This document shows positions 1 to 8,130 of a stretch of DNA of 39,681 bases, in pieces. Each line of letters starts with the position of its first letter. Within the stretch, counting starts at the first letter, position 1. The notes under the pieces were generated by a model, which was given only the letters and a program-made list of their open reading frames with translations, searched no databases and was not told the origin of the DNA. A program made the position numbers and the translations under genes. The stretch is from an uncultured beta proteobacterium (GTDB lineage: Bacteria > Pseudomonadota > Gammaproteobacteria > Burkholderiales > SG8-39), in the NCBI GenBank assembly GCA_902826155.1, contig CADEDU010000015.1, positions 63,049-102,729 of the forward strand, read 5' to 3'.

Positions 1-2674
1 CGAATGTGATGACCGATGTGGTGCCGTCGGCCAGCGTCGAGCGCAAGGTGACGGGCGTGGCGAATACGTCGCCGTGCACGATCGCGTCGCGTCGCAGCGG
101 GCTGAGATCGACGACGGTGCGCGGCGTGCCCTCGACGATCGCGCCCATCGGCCAGTAGCGCGCCAGGGCGGATTCGCGCCCGAGCAGCGGTCCATACATC
201 GCGCTGGCGATCTCCTCAGGCGTGCGGACGCGTGTCCACACGCGCACGTCGGCGATTTCGCCACGGAAGCCGGCGAGTACTTGGTTGCGCCGCGCGGCGC
301 CGATCAGCAGCGTCCCCGGATAGTCGTCCGGCAGCGTATCGGTGGAGGCGCCCCGGGCAATCAGCTTGCCGTCGACGTAGAGCGCCTGCCCCTGCGCGGC
401 GTTGCCGAACGTGTGCGCCACGTGATGCCATTGGCCATCGGCGAGATTGGCTTCCACGCTCACCAGCGCGGGGCCGTAGCCGGCGGCGATCCAACTCCTG
501 CCCTGGCTGTTGGACGACAGACCGATCAACGCGTCTTCGGTGAGTGCGTCGCCGGCGCCGGCGGGCACGTCGACTTCGAAGAGCAGCAGCGTCCCGCGTG
601 CCTGCGTGGTACGGAACCACAGCTCGTGGGTCCGGCCGGTGGTCGCATCGGCATTGCGCAGGCGATAGGTGGGATCGGCGATGTAATCGCCGTTGCCATC
701 GAAGGTGAGCGCACGACGCCTGGCGCGCTCCAGGCGCAGGTTGGTTGCGAGGCCGCCCTGCCAGCGTGCATCGATGCGGAAGTGATCGTCGTCGATGCGC
801 TCGACCGGCCAGGTGCCGAGGTAATCGGCCGAGCCGGAGATGCGTACCTGATCGCCCGCCGCCAGGCCGTGATTGATCGCGTGCACCCGCAACCGTCCGC
901 CCGCCTCGACGCTGATGTGCGTGACCATGCCATCGGCCACCACGCCCGCGGCGTCGTCCACGACTTCCTTCCACGAACCCAGCGCGTCGCGGTGCAGGTC
1001 GATGTCGAATGCGTCGGTCCGCACCAGTGTGGCGTTGGCTGAGGCCGAGAGCGCGACCGGTTCGATGCGAACTTCGGTGGACTGCGCCGGCGCGTCGGCG
1101 GCCAGCGTGACGAGCGTCGATGGCCGAGCGCCGCCGCCGACAACCAGGCGCGTGCCCGGATCGAGCGCGCGGGCGAGGCCGCTCGCCAGCGGCAGCATCT
1201 TCTGTTCGGCGTCGTTCACATCCAACGCAACGGTACCGATCGTGAGGCCCGTATCGGCCAACGCGATCGGGGTGCCGGCAGGCGCGCTCACCGCGGCGCC
1301 TTGAATCTGCAGGACGGTGACGCCGGCATCGGCGCGCGAACTCAGCACGACGATCGATCCGCTCGCCCCGCCATTCACGACCAGCTGCGCACCGCGCGCG
1401 AGCCTTTCACCGAGCGGGCTGGTGGGCAGACGATCGATCGCGGCGCCGTTGACGGCCTCGCGCGTGCGTGCGATCTCCACCGGATGCGCGACGTACGTGC
1501 CGTCGATGCGCTGGCCTGCGCCGAGTTCGATCTGCGCGCCGTGCGAAAGCGGGTCACCATGCGTGCGCTGCAGTTCGAGCTCGACCTGGTCGTCAGCGCT
1601 GCGGGCAACACCAGTAACGGCGCCACTGGCCGCCGGATGCATCGCACCGTACGCGCGGATCTTCTCCAGCGTGTCGGGCGCGAGCAACACTGCCGTCGAT
1701 TTCCCCGGCGCTGCACTGGGCGTGCTTTGCTGACTGTTGATCTGCGAGAGCGTGCCGTCGAGCGCAGCGGCGAAGTCGACGGCGACGGTTCCGCTTGCGG
1801 TGGGCACGGCAAGCATCACGCGCGTCGCGCTGCGTAGCCACTGTTTGCCGGCTTGCGTCTGCACTTCGCGCTGCACGTCGTATTTGGTCGCGGCGGGTCC
1901 GCCGGCCGGTGGCGCGCCGAGATCCAGCTTGCGGCGGATGATGCCGGCCACTCTGCCATCGCGCAGATCGAACAGGCCCTCCTCCGAAGCGGCGATCGAG
2001 ATCAGCTCGACCTGATTCGTCACCGTGTTGTGGGCGAAGATGTGCCAGCGGTGACGATCCAGCTCATCGGTGTGCAGCAGCACGACCGAGAACCAACCGT
2101 CCTTGAGGCCGGCAACGAGCGCAAGCTCGGTAGTGGGCTCATAGAACGGATTGCCGTCGCGATCGCGGAAATCGAGCGTGTCGAACACGATGCGCCCGCC
2201 GTCCTTGGCCGGCTGCTCGGGTTCGTATCGTTTGCGGCTGCGCTTGTAGCGCACCTCGAGCTTGCGCACGAGCTTGTTGGCAAGGCCATCGAGCACGAAG
2301 CGATCGACGCAGAGCGTGTTGGCGCGCGATTGCCGAAAGATGTAGAGGTGCCCCAGCCCGGAGACGAGTTGCACTGGTGCCACCGCGCTCGCGCCGGCGC
2401 GATACACCGAGCGAATTCGCGCGTGATTTTCGCGCTCGCGCTCGACGACGGAGGCATCGTTGTCCTCGTCGGGCAGTTGAATGGCCGCGAACGGTTCCCA
2501 GCTCTCGGGCGTCTCCGCGAGCTGTCCGGGCGCGCTCGGCTGTTCGCTTTTCTCGAAGCCGTCGCGCCGCACCGTATACCAAAGCTTGCCGTCGAAGTCG
2601 GTCGCAACGACGACGATCTTGCCTTCGTGCGTCACGCTGCTGACGTGTGCAATGCCCTGGAGCGAAAGGAGCAT
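1..2674 (-). CDS. Large LamG-domain protein (3' end outside window)
   Basis: The minus strand is open from an ATG at 2674 to the window edge, giving at least 891 codons with no stop. A GAGG-type ribosome site lies just upstream of this ATG. Residues about 650-840 look like a LamG/concanavalin A-like jelly roll: FDGNGDYI opens it, WHHVAHTFG and ALYVDGKLIARG lie in the middle, and EIADVRVWTRVRTPEEI closes it. This pattern is typical of bacterial LamG_3-type carbohydrate- or surface-binding domains. The N-terminal 350 residues are rich in short beta strands with Trp and Asp (for example GKLWYTVRRDGF, RHRWHIFAHNT) and may form a propeller, but I do not recognise a family. No signal peptide is visible. 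The plus-strand and other-frame ORFs here are GC-driven shadows. Function unknown; the LamG domain is confident. Confidence 0.8.
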   Translation of the reverse strand, partial: MLLSLQGIAHVSSVTHEGKIVVVATDFDGKLWYTVRRDGFEKSEQPSAPGQLAETPESWEPFAAIQLPDEDNDASVVERERENHARIRSVYRAGASAVAPVQLVSGLGHLYIFRQSRANTLCVDRFVLDGLANKLVRKLEVRYKRSRKRYEPEQPAKDGGRIVFDTLDFRDRDGNPFYEPTTELALVAGLKDGWFSVVLLHTDELDRHRWHIFAHNTVTNQVELISIAASEEGLFDLRDGRVAGIIRRKLDLGAPPAGGPAATKYDVQREVQTQAGKQWLRSATRVMLAVPTASGTVAVDFAAALDGTLSQINSQQSTPSAAPGKSTAVLLAPDTLEKIRAYGAMHPAASGAVTGVARSADDQVELELQRTHGDPLSHGAQIELGAGQRIDGTYVAHPVEIARTREAVNGAAIDRLPTSPLGERLARGAQLVVNGGASGSIVVLSSRADAGVTVLQIQGAAVSAPAGTPIALADTGLTIGTVALDVNDAEQKMLPLASGLARALDPGTRLVVGGGARPSTLVTLAADAPAQSTEVRIEPVALSASANATLVRTDAFDIDLHRDALGSWKEVVDDAAGVVADGMVTHISVEAGGRLRVHAINHGLAAGDQVRISGSADYLGTWPVERIDDDHFRIDARWQGGLATNLRLERARRRALTFDGNGDYIADPTYRLRNADATTGRTHELWFRTTQARGTLLLFEVDVPAGAGDALTEDALIGLSSNSQGRSWIAAGYGPALVSVEANLADGQWHHVAHTFGNAAQGQALYVDGKLIARGASTDTLPDDYPGTLLIGAARRNQVLAGFRGEIADVRVWTRVRTPEEIASAMYGPLLGRESALARYWPMGAIVEGTPRTVVDLSPLRRDAIVHGDVFATPVTLRSTLADGTTSVITF

Positions 2675-3006
2675 GTCTCTGCCTCGTTGTTCTGATTATT
2701 CGTTGCGCGCTGCGGGAATGGCTGCGGCGCACGTCGCCCCGGGCAATACGGCAGAAGCGGGATCGGCAATCGAGGACAGGCCGGATGGCGGACCGGCGGA
2801 TTACTGCGTATTGCGCCGCCTCGTTGCGATTCCGCGAGGTCGTCATGCGCCTCGCTCAGCTTCTGTCCGCAAGGGGCGAAGCCTACTCCAGAACCAGCTC
2901 AATTTGACGTTCGATGACGTTTCGCGGCGACGCAACGCGTCGTGCACGAAGCCCATCGGTCAGAGGTGGCTCAGGGTCGCGTTGCGCGGTAACCCTTGCA
3001 TCGAGC
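2675..3006. other. Gene-free gap between soxA-like stop and LamG gene
   Basis: This 332-base stretch separates the end of the Sox-like operon from the start of the LamG gene; both read on the minus strand. It presumably holds the LamG gene promoter, but I see no convincing -35/-10 pair. The only structure noted is a short hairpin at 2928-2942 (CGACGC, loop AAC, GCGTCG) without a T-run. Short ORFs on both strands here have no recognisable content. Confidence 0.5.
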
Positions 3007-3903
3007 TTACCGCCGCACCCCCGGCGTTTCGATCGGCAACCCCTGTGCGCGCCAGGCGAGGTACAGCTCCAGATCGCGATGCTCGGGTGCGCCGTACGGC
3101 ATCATCTCGGCGCGGATGCCCGAGTAGCACGCGCGCAGCCGGCGCTCGATCGATCCGGCGCTTTGCCAGTTCAGCCGGTAGATCGGAAAGCCGTTCGGGT
3201 GCCCCTGACTGATGCGCTCGTTGTAGAGCGTCCGGCCCTGAAACTGATCGTGGCAGTGGGTGCAGGCGAGGTTCATCTGGCCGGCGCGCTGATCGTAGAG
3301 CGCGCGCCCGGCCTCGAAGTGCCTGCGCGCCGCACCGGCGATGCTCGCGTTGAGCGGCATGCCGTTCGACTCGCGCATCACGAACGCGGTGAGCGCGAGC
3401 AGTTCCTCCGATTCCCACTGTGGTCGTGGTGCGCGCTGATGCGTCACGCGACACTCGATGATGCGATCGGCGAGATTGAACAGCCGGCCCGATTTCGCAT
3501 CGATCGCGGGATAGCGCGTGGCCACGCCCTTCATCGGCATGCGCTCGGCCGTGTGGCACGCGTTGCACGCCTGCTGCGACGTGCCGGCGGGCTCGCGAAA
3601 CAGCTTCGCGCCGCGCTCGACCCACAACATGCCCGGGTTGGCGAACTCGTCCTGTTGCTGCGCGCGCACCTCGGGGTTGGTGAACGTGCTGCCCGAACGC
3701 AACGCGCTGAGCGGAATGTGGCGCGGCGGCTCGCCTGATGAATCGGGTGTTGAGCCGGGAGGAGACGCGGACGATGGCGTACCGAGCGCAGCGACATCGC
3801 CTACACCGGGGGTGCTGCCGAGCTGGCAACTGCTCAGGGCGAAGACGAGGAGCGTGAGGCCCGCGAGGGTGAACCCCGTTGGCGCCGGTTTGCCACGCAT
3901 CAT
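3007..3903 (-). CDS. soxA: SoxA-like c-type cytochrome, predicted lipoprotein
   Basis: This is a 298-residue SoxA-family cytochrome c, the large subunit of the periplasmic SoxAX enzyme that in classical systems joins thiosulfate oxidatively to the SoxY cysteine. Two haem motifs are visible, CNACH (113-117) and CTHCH (214-218). The conserved active-site Cys that ligates haem in SoxA is present at 259 (RACYSGIRAE), followed by the usual C-terminal YLAWRAQGLP. The N-terminus carries a lipobox-like LSSC with Cys26 after a hydrophobic stretch, so it may be lipid-anchored, unlike well-studied soluble SoxA. The start overlaps the SoxZ-like stop by four bases (ATGA), indicating translational coupling. 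It is the last gene of the operon. Family assignment is firm. Its substrate here is uncertain because the partner SoxY-like arm is altered and SoxB is absent from the window. Confidence 0.93.
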   Translation of the reverse strand: MMRGKPAPTGFTLAGLTLLVFALSSCQLGSTPGVGDVAALGTPSSASPPGSTPDSSGEPPRHIPLSALRSGSTFTNPEVRAQQQDEFANPGMLWVERGAKLFREPAGTSQQACNACHTAERMPMKGVATRYPAIDAKSGRLFNLADRIIECRVTHQRAPRPQWESEELLALTAFVMRESNGMPLNASIAGAARRHFEAGRALYDQRAGQMNLACTHCHDQFQGRTLYNERISQGHPNGFPIYRLNWQSAGSIERRLRACYSGIRAEMMPYGAPEHRDLELYLAWRAQGLPIETPGVRR

Positions 3904-4220
3904 CCCGCGACGACGAGTTGCTGGCGCTCGGATTCCTGCACACCGGCATCGTCGATCCAGCTGAGCTCGATCGTGCCGCTCGCCTGCGCGACGGTGGTGA
4001 ACTGGAAGTACGGATTGGCCGAGACGCCCGACGAGGTATCGGCGCGGAAGATCTCCTCGCCGTTGTAGCGGCAGATGACCGTATGGATCACGTTGCGCTT
4101 GATGTTGCGACCCTCGGCGTCGACGCGATAACCGGTCTCCATGGCGTGCTGGATGAGCACGCGGATCTCGATCACGTCGCCTGGCTTGGCTTGCGCTGGA
4201 ACTTGTATGCGGGCAGGCAT
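3900..4220 (-). CDS. soxZ: SoxZ-like sulfur carrier partner
   Basis: This 106-residue protein matches SoxZ, the immunoglobulin-like partner that heterodimerises with SoxY in the periplasm. Typical features are PARIQVPAQAKPGDVIEIR at the N-terminus, the HAMETGYR segment, and FRADTSSGVSANPYFQF in the middle. As usual for SoxZ it has no signal peptide and would be co-exported with its Tat-exported SoxY-like partner. It starts eight bases after the SoxY-like stop and overlaps soxA by four bases. Length is normal for the family. Given its neighbour, it probably pairs with the noncanonical SoxY-like arm rather than with a true GGCGG SoxY. Confidence 0.93.
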   Translation of the reverse strand: MPARIQVPAQAKPGDVIEIRVLIQHAMETGYRVDAEGRNIKRNVIHTVICRYNGEEIFRADTSSGVSANPYFQFTTVAQASGTIELSWIDDAGVQESERQQLVVAG

Positions 4221-4228
4221 GGCGCGCC

Positions 4229-4666
4229 TCAGGTTTCGTCGATGCAGGCCGACAGCGTCACCACGACGCTCGCCCAGTCGTACCAGTACGAGCCGTCGGC
4301 CATGTGCGCGAGCGCGACGACGTGCTGGCTGCCCGCCAGTCGAATGCGAGACTGGATCTCGGCACGGCCGGCACGCGGACCGAGATGAAACGTGGCCATC
4401 TGCCGCACCGGATTGCGCTCCGAGAGCAGATAGATCGTCTTGACGTGATCGGCGGCGCTCATCGGGCTCTCGACCTTGACCGTCATCGGAATCGAGTTGC
4501 CGTTGTCGACCAGCACCGGCAGCTCGAAATGCACGCGCGCCTTGCGGGCCTCGACGCCTTTGGTGATGGTGTTGATCATCGGGCGCAGATCGATCGTCTG
4601 CGCGCGCAGGCTCGGTGCGGCGAGCGTGAGCACGCCGACGCTGCCGATGAATGTACGCCGGTTCAT
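4229..4666 (-). CDS. SoxY-related carrier with ACID-type C-terminal arm
   Basis: This 145-residue protein has the SoxY fold pattern and a twin-arginine signal (NRRTFIGSVGVLTLAAPSLRA), as true SoxY does. True SoxY carries its sulfur intermediates on the Cys of a flexible C-terminal GGCGG arm. Here the protein ends VVVTLSACIDET, so a single near-terminal Cys (141) is present in a quite different arm. This matches what I recall of the family named SoxY-related AACIE arm protein, paralogous to SoxY. The start at 4666 is supported by AGGAG upstream and a four-base overlap with the SoxX-like stop; longer ORFs in this frame run into that gene. It probably forms a heterodimer with the SoxZ-like neighbour. 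What it carries is unknown, so I leave the symbol blank. Confidence 0.9.
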   Translation of the reverse strand: MNRRTFIGSVGVLTLAAPSLRAQTIDLRPMINTITKGVEARKARVHFELPVLVDNGNSIPMTVKVESPMSAADHVKTIYLLSERNPVRQMATFHLGPRAGRAEIQSRIRLAGSQHVVALAHMADGSYWYDWASVVVTLSACIDET

Positions 4667-5199
4667 TGCGCTGCTCCTTTGGCCGGCGGCGTCGTCAGGC
4701 TCGACAGCCACGCCACCAGATCCTCGACCTGCTGCGCGTTGAGGACGGGTTTGCCGCGATAGGCCTGCGCCACGCGATTCAAACCCTCGATGCGATAGTA
4801 CGCCGGCATCGGGCTGTTCGGGTTCACGCGCGTCGCGTCGACGATGCGCAGCCGGATCTGTGCGGCGGTGAGCCGCGCACCGACGCCGGCGAGCGACGGC
4901 GCCGCGTTGCCCATGAATCGTTGCGAGGGCTCCGGCACCGCATGGCACAACACGCAAGCCCCCTCGTTGGTGTTCAACGCGACCGACAGACCACGCTGGA
5001 TGTTTCCCGGCTCGGCGGTGAGCGGGGAGCGGATCGCATCGCCTTCGACCACGAACGGCACCAGCCTTGCGGCCGGTGCCTGAGCTTGAGCGCGTGCGCC
5101 ACCGTCGACCACCAGCGCACCGCTACTGATGAGCGTGCCACCGCCAAGCACGCCCGCTCCGATCGCCATGATCAAGCGTCGGACCCGCGCCTGCGGCAT
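4663..5199 (-). CDS. soxX: SoxX-like mono-haem cytochrome c
   Basis: This 178-residue exported protein is a SoxX-type cytochrome c, the small electron-accepting subunit of SoxAX. A single haem motif CVLCH lies at 82-86 and the likely axial Met is in NSPMPAYY (Met131), followed by YRGKPVLNAQQVEDLVAWL at the C-terminus as in SoxX. The N-terminus has basic residues and a hydrophobic core ending near ARAQA, consistent with a Sec signal. The chosen ATG shares one base with the stop of the upstream molybdopterin subunit (TGATG), strong evidence of coupling; a second ATG at 5169 is possible but would shorten the signal. It may accept electrons from SoxA and, by inference, from the molybdenum enzyme encoded immediately before it. 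Confidence 0.92.
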   Translation of the reverse strand: MPQARVRRLIMAIGAGVLGGGTLISSGALVVDGGARAQAQAPAARLVPFVVEGDAIRSPLTAEPGNIQRGLSVALNTNEGACVLCHAVPEPSQRFMGNAAPSLAGVGARLTAAQIRLRIVDATRVNPNSPMPAYYRIEGLNRVAQAYRGKPVLNAQQVEDLVAWLSSLTTPPAKGAAQ

Positions 5200-7379
5200 C
5201 AGGCCTTGACGAGCGTGAAGCCGTGCCTGGCCAGCGGCAGCGAGCGGATCCGCTTGCCGGTGGCCGCGGAAATCGCGTTCACCAGCGCCGGTGCGATCGG
5301 TGCCTGCGCCGGTTCGCCGATGCCACCCCAGAAACCGCCGGTCGGTGCCAGCACCGCCTCGACCTTGGGCATCTCGCGCAGCAGCATCATGCGATGGTCG
5401 TGGAAGTTGGATTGCTCCACGCGGCCGTCCTTGATCGTGATCTCGCCCCACAGGATCGCCGTCAGGCCATGCACGTAGCTGCCCTGGATCTGCGCCACGA
5501 CGTTGTCGGGATTGACCACGTAGCCGCAGTCCACGCCGATCACCATGCGGTGGATCTTCAGCTCGTTCTTCTCGTTCACCGACACTTCGGCGACCGCCGC
5601 GGTATAGCTGCCGTACCCTTCCGTCTCGGCGATGCCGCGGAATACGCCTGCCGGCAGCGGCTTGCCCCAGTCGGCGGCCTTGGCCACGGCATCGAGAATC
5701 ATCAGGTCGCGCTTGGCGTCGGCCTTGGTGAGCATCTCGCGGCGGAACTGGTACGGATCCTTGCCGGCGGCCGCGGCCAGTTCATCGACGAAGCACTCGC
5801 GCACGAACGGATTCTGCGAGTGGCCCACCGTGCGCCAGAAGCCCACCGGCACGTGGCCGTTGCGCTGCGCATAGTCGACCCTGACGTTGGGAACGTCGTA
5901 TGGAACGTCAGCGTAGGACGCCACCGCCTGCGGATCGATTCCGCCCTTGAGCGGCAGCTTGAGCAGTGTGGCGATGATCGACGGGGCGGAGATGCGGTTG
6001 TCCCACGCCACCAGCTTCCCGCTGGCATCGACGCCGCCGCGCACGCGCACCAGGCTCGCCGGCCGGTAGAAATCGTGCTGCATGTCTTCTTCGCGCGACC
6101 ACACCAGCTTGATCGGTGTGCCCTCCATCGCCTTGGCGACCTGGGTGGCTTGCCGGGTGTAGTCCTGCGCGCCGCGCCGACCGAGTCCACCGCCGAGTTG
6201 CATCGGATGCACGTGCACACGATCGAGCGGTACGCCGGCCACGTTGGCGGCGGTGGCGAGTGTGGCTTCGTAATTCTGTGTCGAGGTCCACACGTCCACG
6301 CGGCCATCCTTGATCAGCACGGTGGCGTTCTGCGGCTCCATCGTCACGTGTGCCAGGTACGGCGTGAAGTACTCGGCCTCGACGGTCTTCGCCGCGTTCT
6401 TGATGCCCTCATCGATATTGCCGCCGGCCTTCGCAACCGCGAGTTCCGATTGCGTGAGGCCCGCCTTGAAGAACTCCATGATGCTCGCGCTGGTGATCTT
6501 GGCGTTCGGGCCGCCGTCCCACTCGATCGGCATCGCTTTGAGCGCCTGGTTGGCGCGCCACCAGTTGTCGGCAACCACCACCACGGCGGTGTTGTCGTCG
6601 ACCGTCATCACTTTCTTCACGCCGCGCATGCCCATCGCCTTGGCGGCGTCGAATGACTTCACCTTGCCGCCGAAGATCGGGCACATCGCGATCGAGGCGT
6701 ACAGCATGCCCGGCACCTGCGCGTCGATGCCGTAGCGCTGCTGGCCCATCACGGTGGCGGGGATGTCGACGCGCGGGATCGGCTTGCCGGCGATCTTCCA
6801 GTCCTTCGGATCCTTCATCTTCGGATCCTTCGGCGCATCGAACTTGAGCGAGTAGAGCGCGAGCTCGCCGTAGCGCGCGCTGCGCTTGGTGGGGGTGTGC
6901 GTGACCACGCTGTTGGCCGCGACGCATTCCGATGGCGGTACGCCCCAACGCTGTGCCGCACCCATCACCAGCATGTCGCGCGCGGTGGCACCGGCCTTGC
7001 GCAGGTATTCCTGCGAGTTGCGGATGGTGCGGCTGCCCACCGCGGCCATGTCGCCCCACGGCCGCTTGCGCTTGACCTGTTCGTTGGCCAATGCGTACTC
7101 GACGCGCACCTTGCGCCAGTCGACTTCGAGTTCCTCGGCGACGAGCTGCGCGGCCGAAGTCATGCTGCCCTGGCCCATCTCGGAGCGCGCGTAACGGATG
7201 ACGACCGTGTCGTCGGGGCGCACGATCACCCAGGCGTTCATTTCCGGCACCGGGCCCGGTTCACCCTTGGCCTGACCGAACACTTCGGCCATCGGATAGC
7301 CGATCGCCAGGCCGCCGGAGACGGCAGCCGAGGTCTTGAGGAAGTTGCGCCGTGATGCGTTCATCTGCGATTTGTTCAT
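5199..7379 (-). CDS. Tat-exported molybdopterin-binding hydroxylase subunit
   Basis: This 726-residue protein belongs to the xanthine dehydrogenase/aldehyde oxidase family, closest in layout to the large subunit of isoquinoline 1-oxidoreductase-type enzymes. It starts with a clear twin-arginine signal (SRRNFLKTSAA, residues 9-19), so the cofactor-loaded enzyme should be periplasmic. Family hallmarks include MGQGSMTSAAQLVAEEL near residue 70, the QLGGGLGRRG cofactor loop and GGFWGGIGEPAQAPIAPAL near the C-terminus. Such enzymes hydroxylate aldehydes or N-heterocycles using water, passing electrons through the [2Fe-2S] subunit. It lies 14 bases after that subunit and is coupled to SoxX-like cytochrome by a one-base overlap. 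The substrate cannot be inferred; linkage to Sox-like proteins is the unusual point. Confidence 0.92.
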   Translation of the reverse strand: MNKSQMNASRRNFLKTSAAVSGGLAIGYPMAEVFGQAKGEPGPVPEMNAWVIVRPDDTVVIRYARSEMGQGSMTSAAQLVAEELEVDWRKVRVEYALANEQVKRKRPWGDMAAVGSRTIRNSQEYLRKAGATARDMLVMGAAQRWGVPPSECVAANSVVTHTPTKRSARYGELALYSLKFDAPKDPKMKDPKDWKIAGKPIPRVDIPATVMGQQRYGIDAQVPGMLYASIAMCPIFGGKVKSFDAAKAMGMRGVKKVMTVDDNTAVVVVADNWWRANQALKAMPIEWDGGPNAKITSASIMEFFKAGLTQSELAVAKAGGNIDEGIKNAAKTVEAEYFTPYLAHVTMEPQNATVLIKDGRVDVWTSTQNYEATLATAANVAGVPLDRVHVHPMQLGGGLGRRGAQDYTRQATQVAKAMEGTPIKLVWSREEDMQHDFYRPASLVRVRGGVDASGKLVAWDNRISAPSIIATLLKLPLKGGIDPQAVASYADVPYDVPNVRVDYAQRNGHVPVGFWRTVGHSQNPFVRECFVDELAAAAGKDPYQFRREMLTKADAKRDLMILDAVAKAADWGKPLPAGVFRGIAETEGYGSYTAAVAEVSVNEKNELKIHRMVIGVDCGYVVNPDNVVAQIQGSYVHGLTAILWGEITIKDGRVEQSNFHDHRMMLLREMPKVEAVLAPTGGFWGGIGEPAQAPIAPALVNAISAATGKRIRSLPLARHGFTLVKA

Positions 7380-7393
7380 GGTCGCTTTTCCCC

Positions 7394-7918
7394 TCAGGCT
7401 TGCTCGGTGCGCTGTTCAGCGGCTGGCGTGGCGTCGTCGGCGTCTGCCTTCTTCGCGCCTTGCCCGGCGATTTCCTTGGACGCCGCATGAATCGCGGTGC
7501 GGATGCGCGCGTATGAACCGCAGCGGCAGATGTTGGTCATGCTCTCGTCGATCTGCGCGTCGGTGGGGCGCGGGTTCTTGCGCAGCAGCGCTACTGCGGT
7601 GAGGATCTGGCCGCCCTGGCAGTAGCCGCATTGCGGCACCTGGTGATCGACCCACGCCTTTTGCACCGGATGCATGCGTCCGCCCTGCGCCAGGCCTTCG
7701 ATGGTCGTGATGTTCTTGCCGGCCACTGCCGACACGGCCGTCGAGCACGAGCGCGTCGGCTCACCGTTCACGTGCACGGTGCACGCGCCGCACATGGCCA
7801 GGCCGCAGCCGTACTTCGGGCCTTTGACGTCGAGCACGTCGCGCAGGACCCAAAGCAACGGCATTTCCGGTTCGACATCGGCCTCGCGTGGCCGGCCGTT
7901 GACGGTGAGCTTGATCAT
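7394..7918 (-). CDS. [2Fe-2S]-binding subunit of molybdenum hydroxylase
   Basis: This 174-residue protein is the small iron-sulfur subunit that pairs with the molybdopterin subunit encoded next. The N-terminal plant-type ferredoxin domain has [18 protein letters not shown] plus a further Cys in TRSCST. The C-terminal helical domain has QCGYCQGGQ and [15 protein letters not shown], giving the second [2Fe-2S] cluster. The start at 7918 is chosen because MIKLTVNGR is the normal N-terminus of the family and AGGAG lies upstream; the longer ORF adds unrelated sequence. The charged tail [19 protein letters not shown] is longer than usual. It has no signal peptide and is presumably exported with the Tat-signal-bearing partner. 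It is the first gene of the operon. Confidence 0.92.
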   Translation of the reverse strand: MIKLTVNGRPREADVEPEMPLLWVLRDVLDVKGPKYGCGLAMCGACTVHVNGEPTRSCSTAVSAVAGKNITTIEGLAQGGRMHPVQKAWVDHQVPQCGYCQGGQILTAVALLRKNPRPTDAQIDESMTNICRCGSYARIRTAIHAASKEIAGQGAKKADADDATPAAEQRTEQA

Positions 7919-8130
7919 GGGAGGACGTCTCCTTTGGTGCTTCGGTAGTTGAATCGAGTTGGAATGGACGTTCGGGCGCCCCAGTGGGAGCGACTCGCGG
8001 AGTGATCGCGCGGTGCGGGTACCCAAGAACGGCCGCAAGCCTAACGCGAATTGGGGTCAAATTGCACGCGTTGCGCGCCGCCGCCTGCGAGCGCGGATCG
8101 ATCACCCTGCTTCGATGAAAGGAACTAACG

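Noticed and set aside
2928..2942. Hairpin CGACGC-AAC-GCGTCG as terminator of the Sox-like operon
   Set aside because: Only six pairs, no T-run and about 65 bases beyond the stop; not enough to call.
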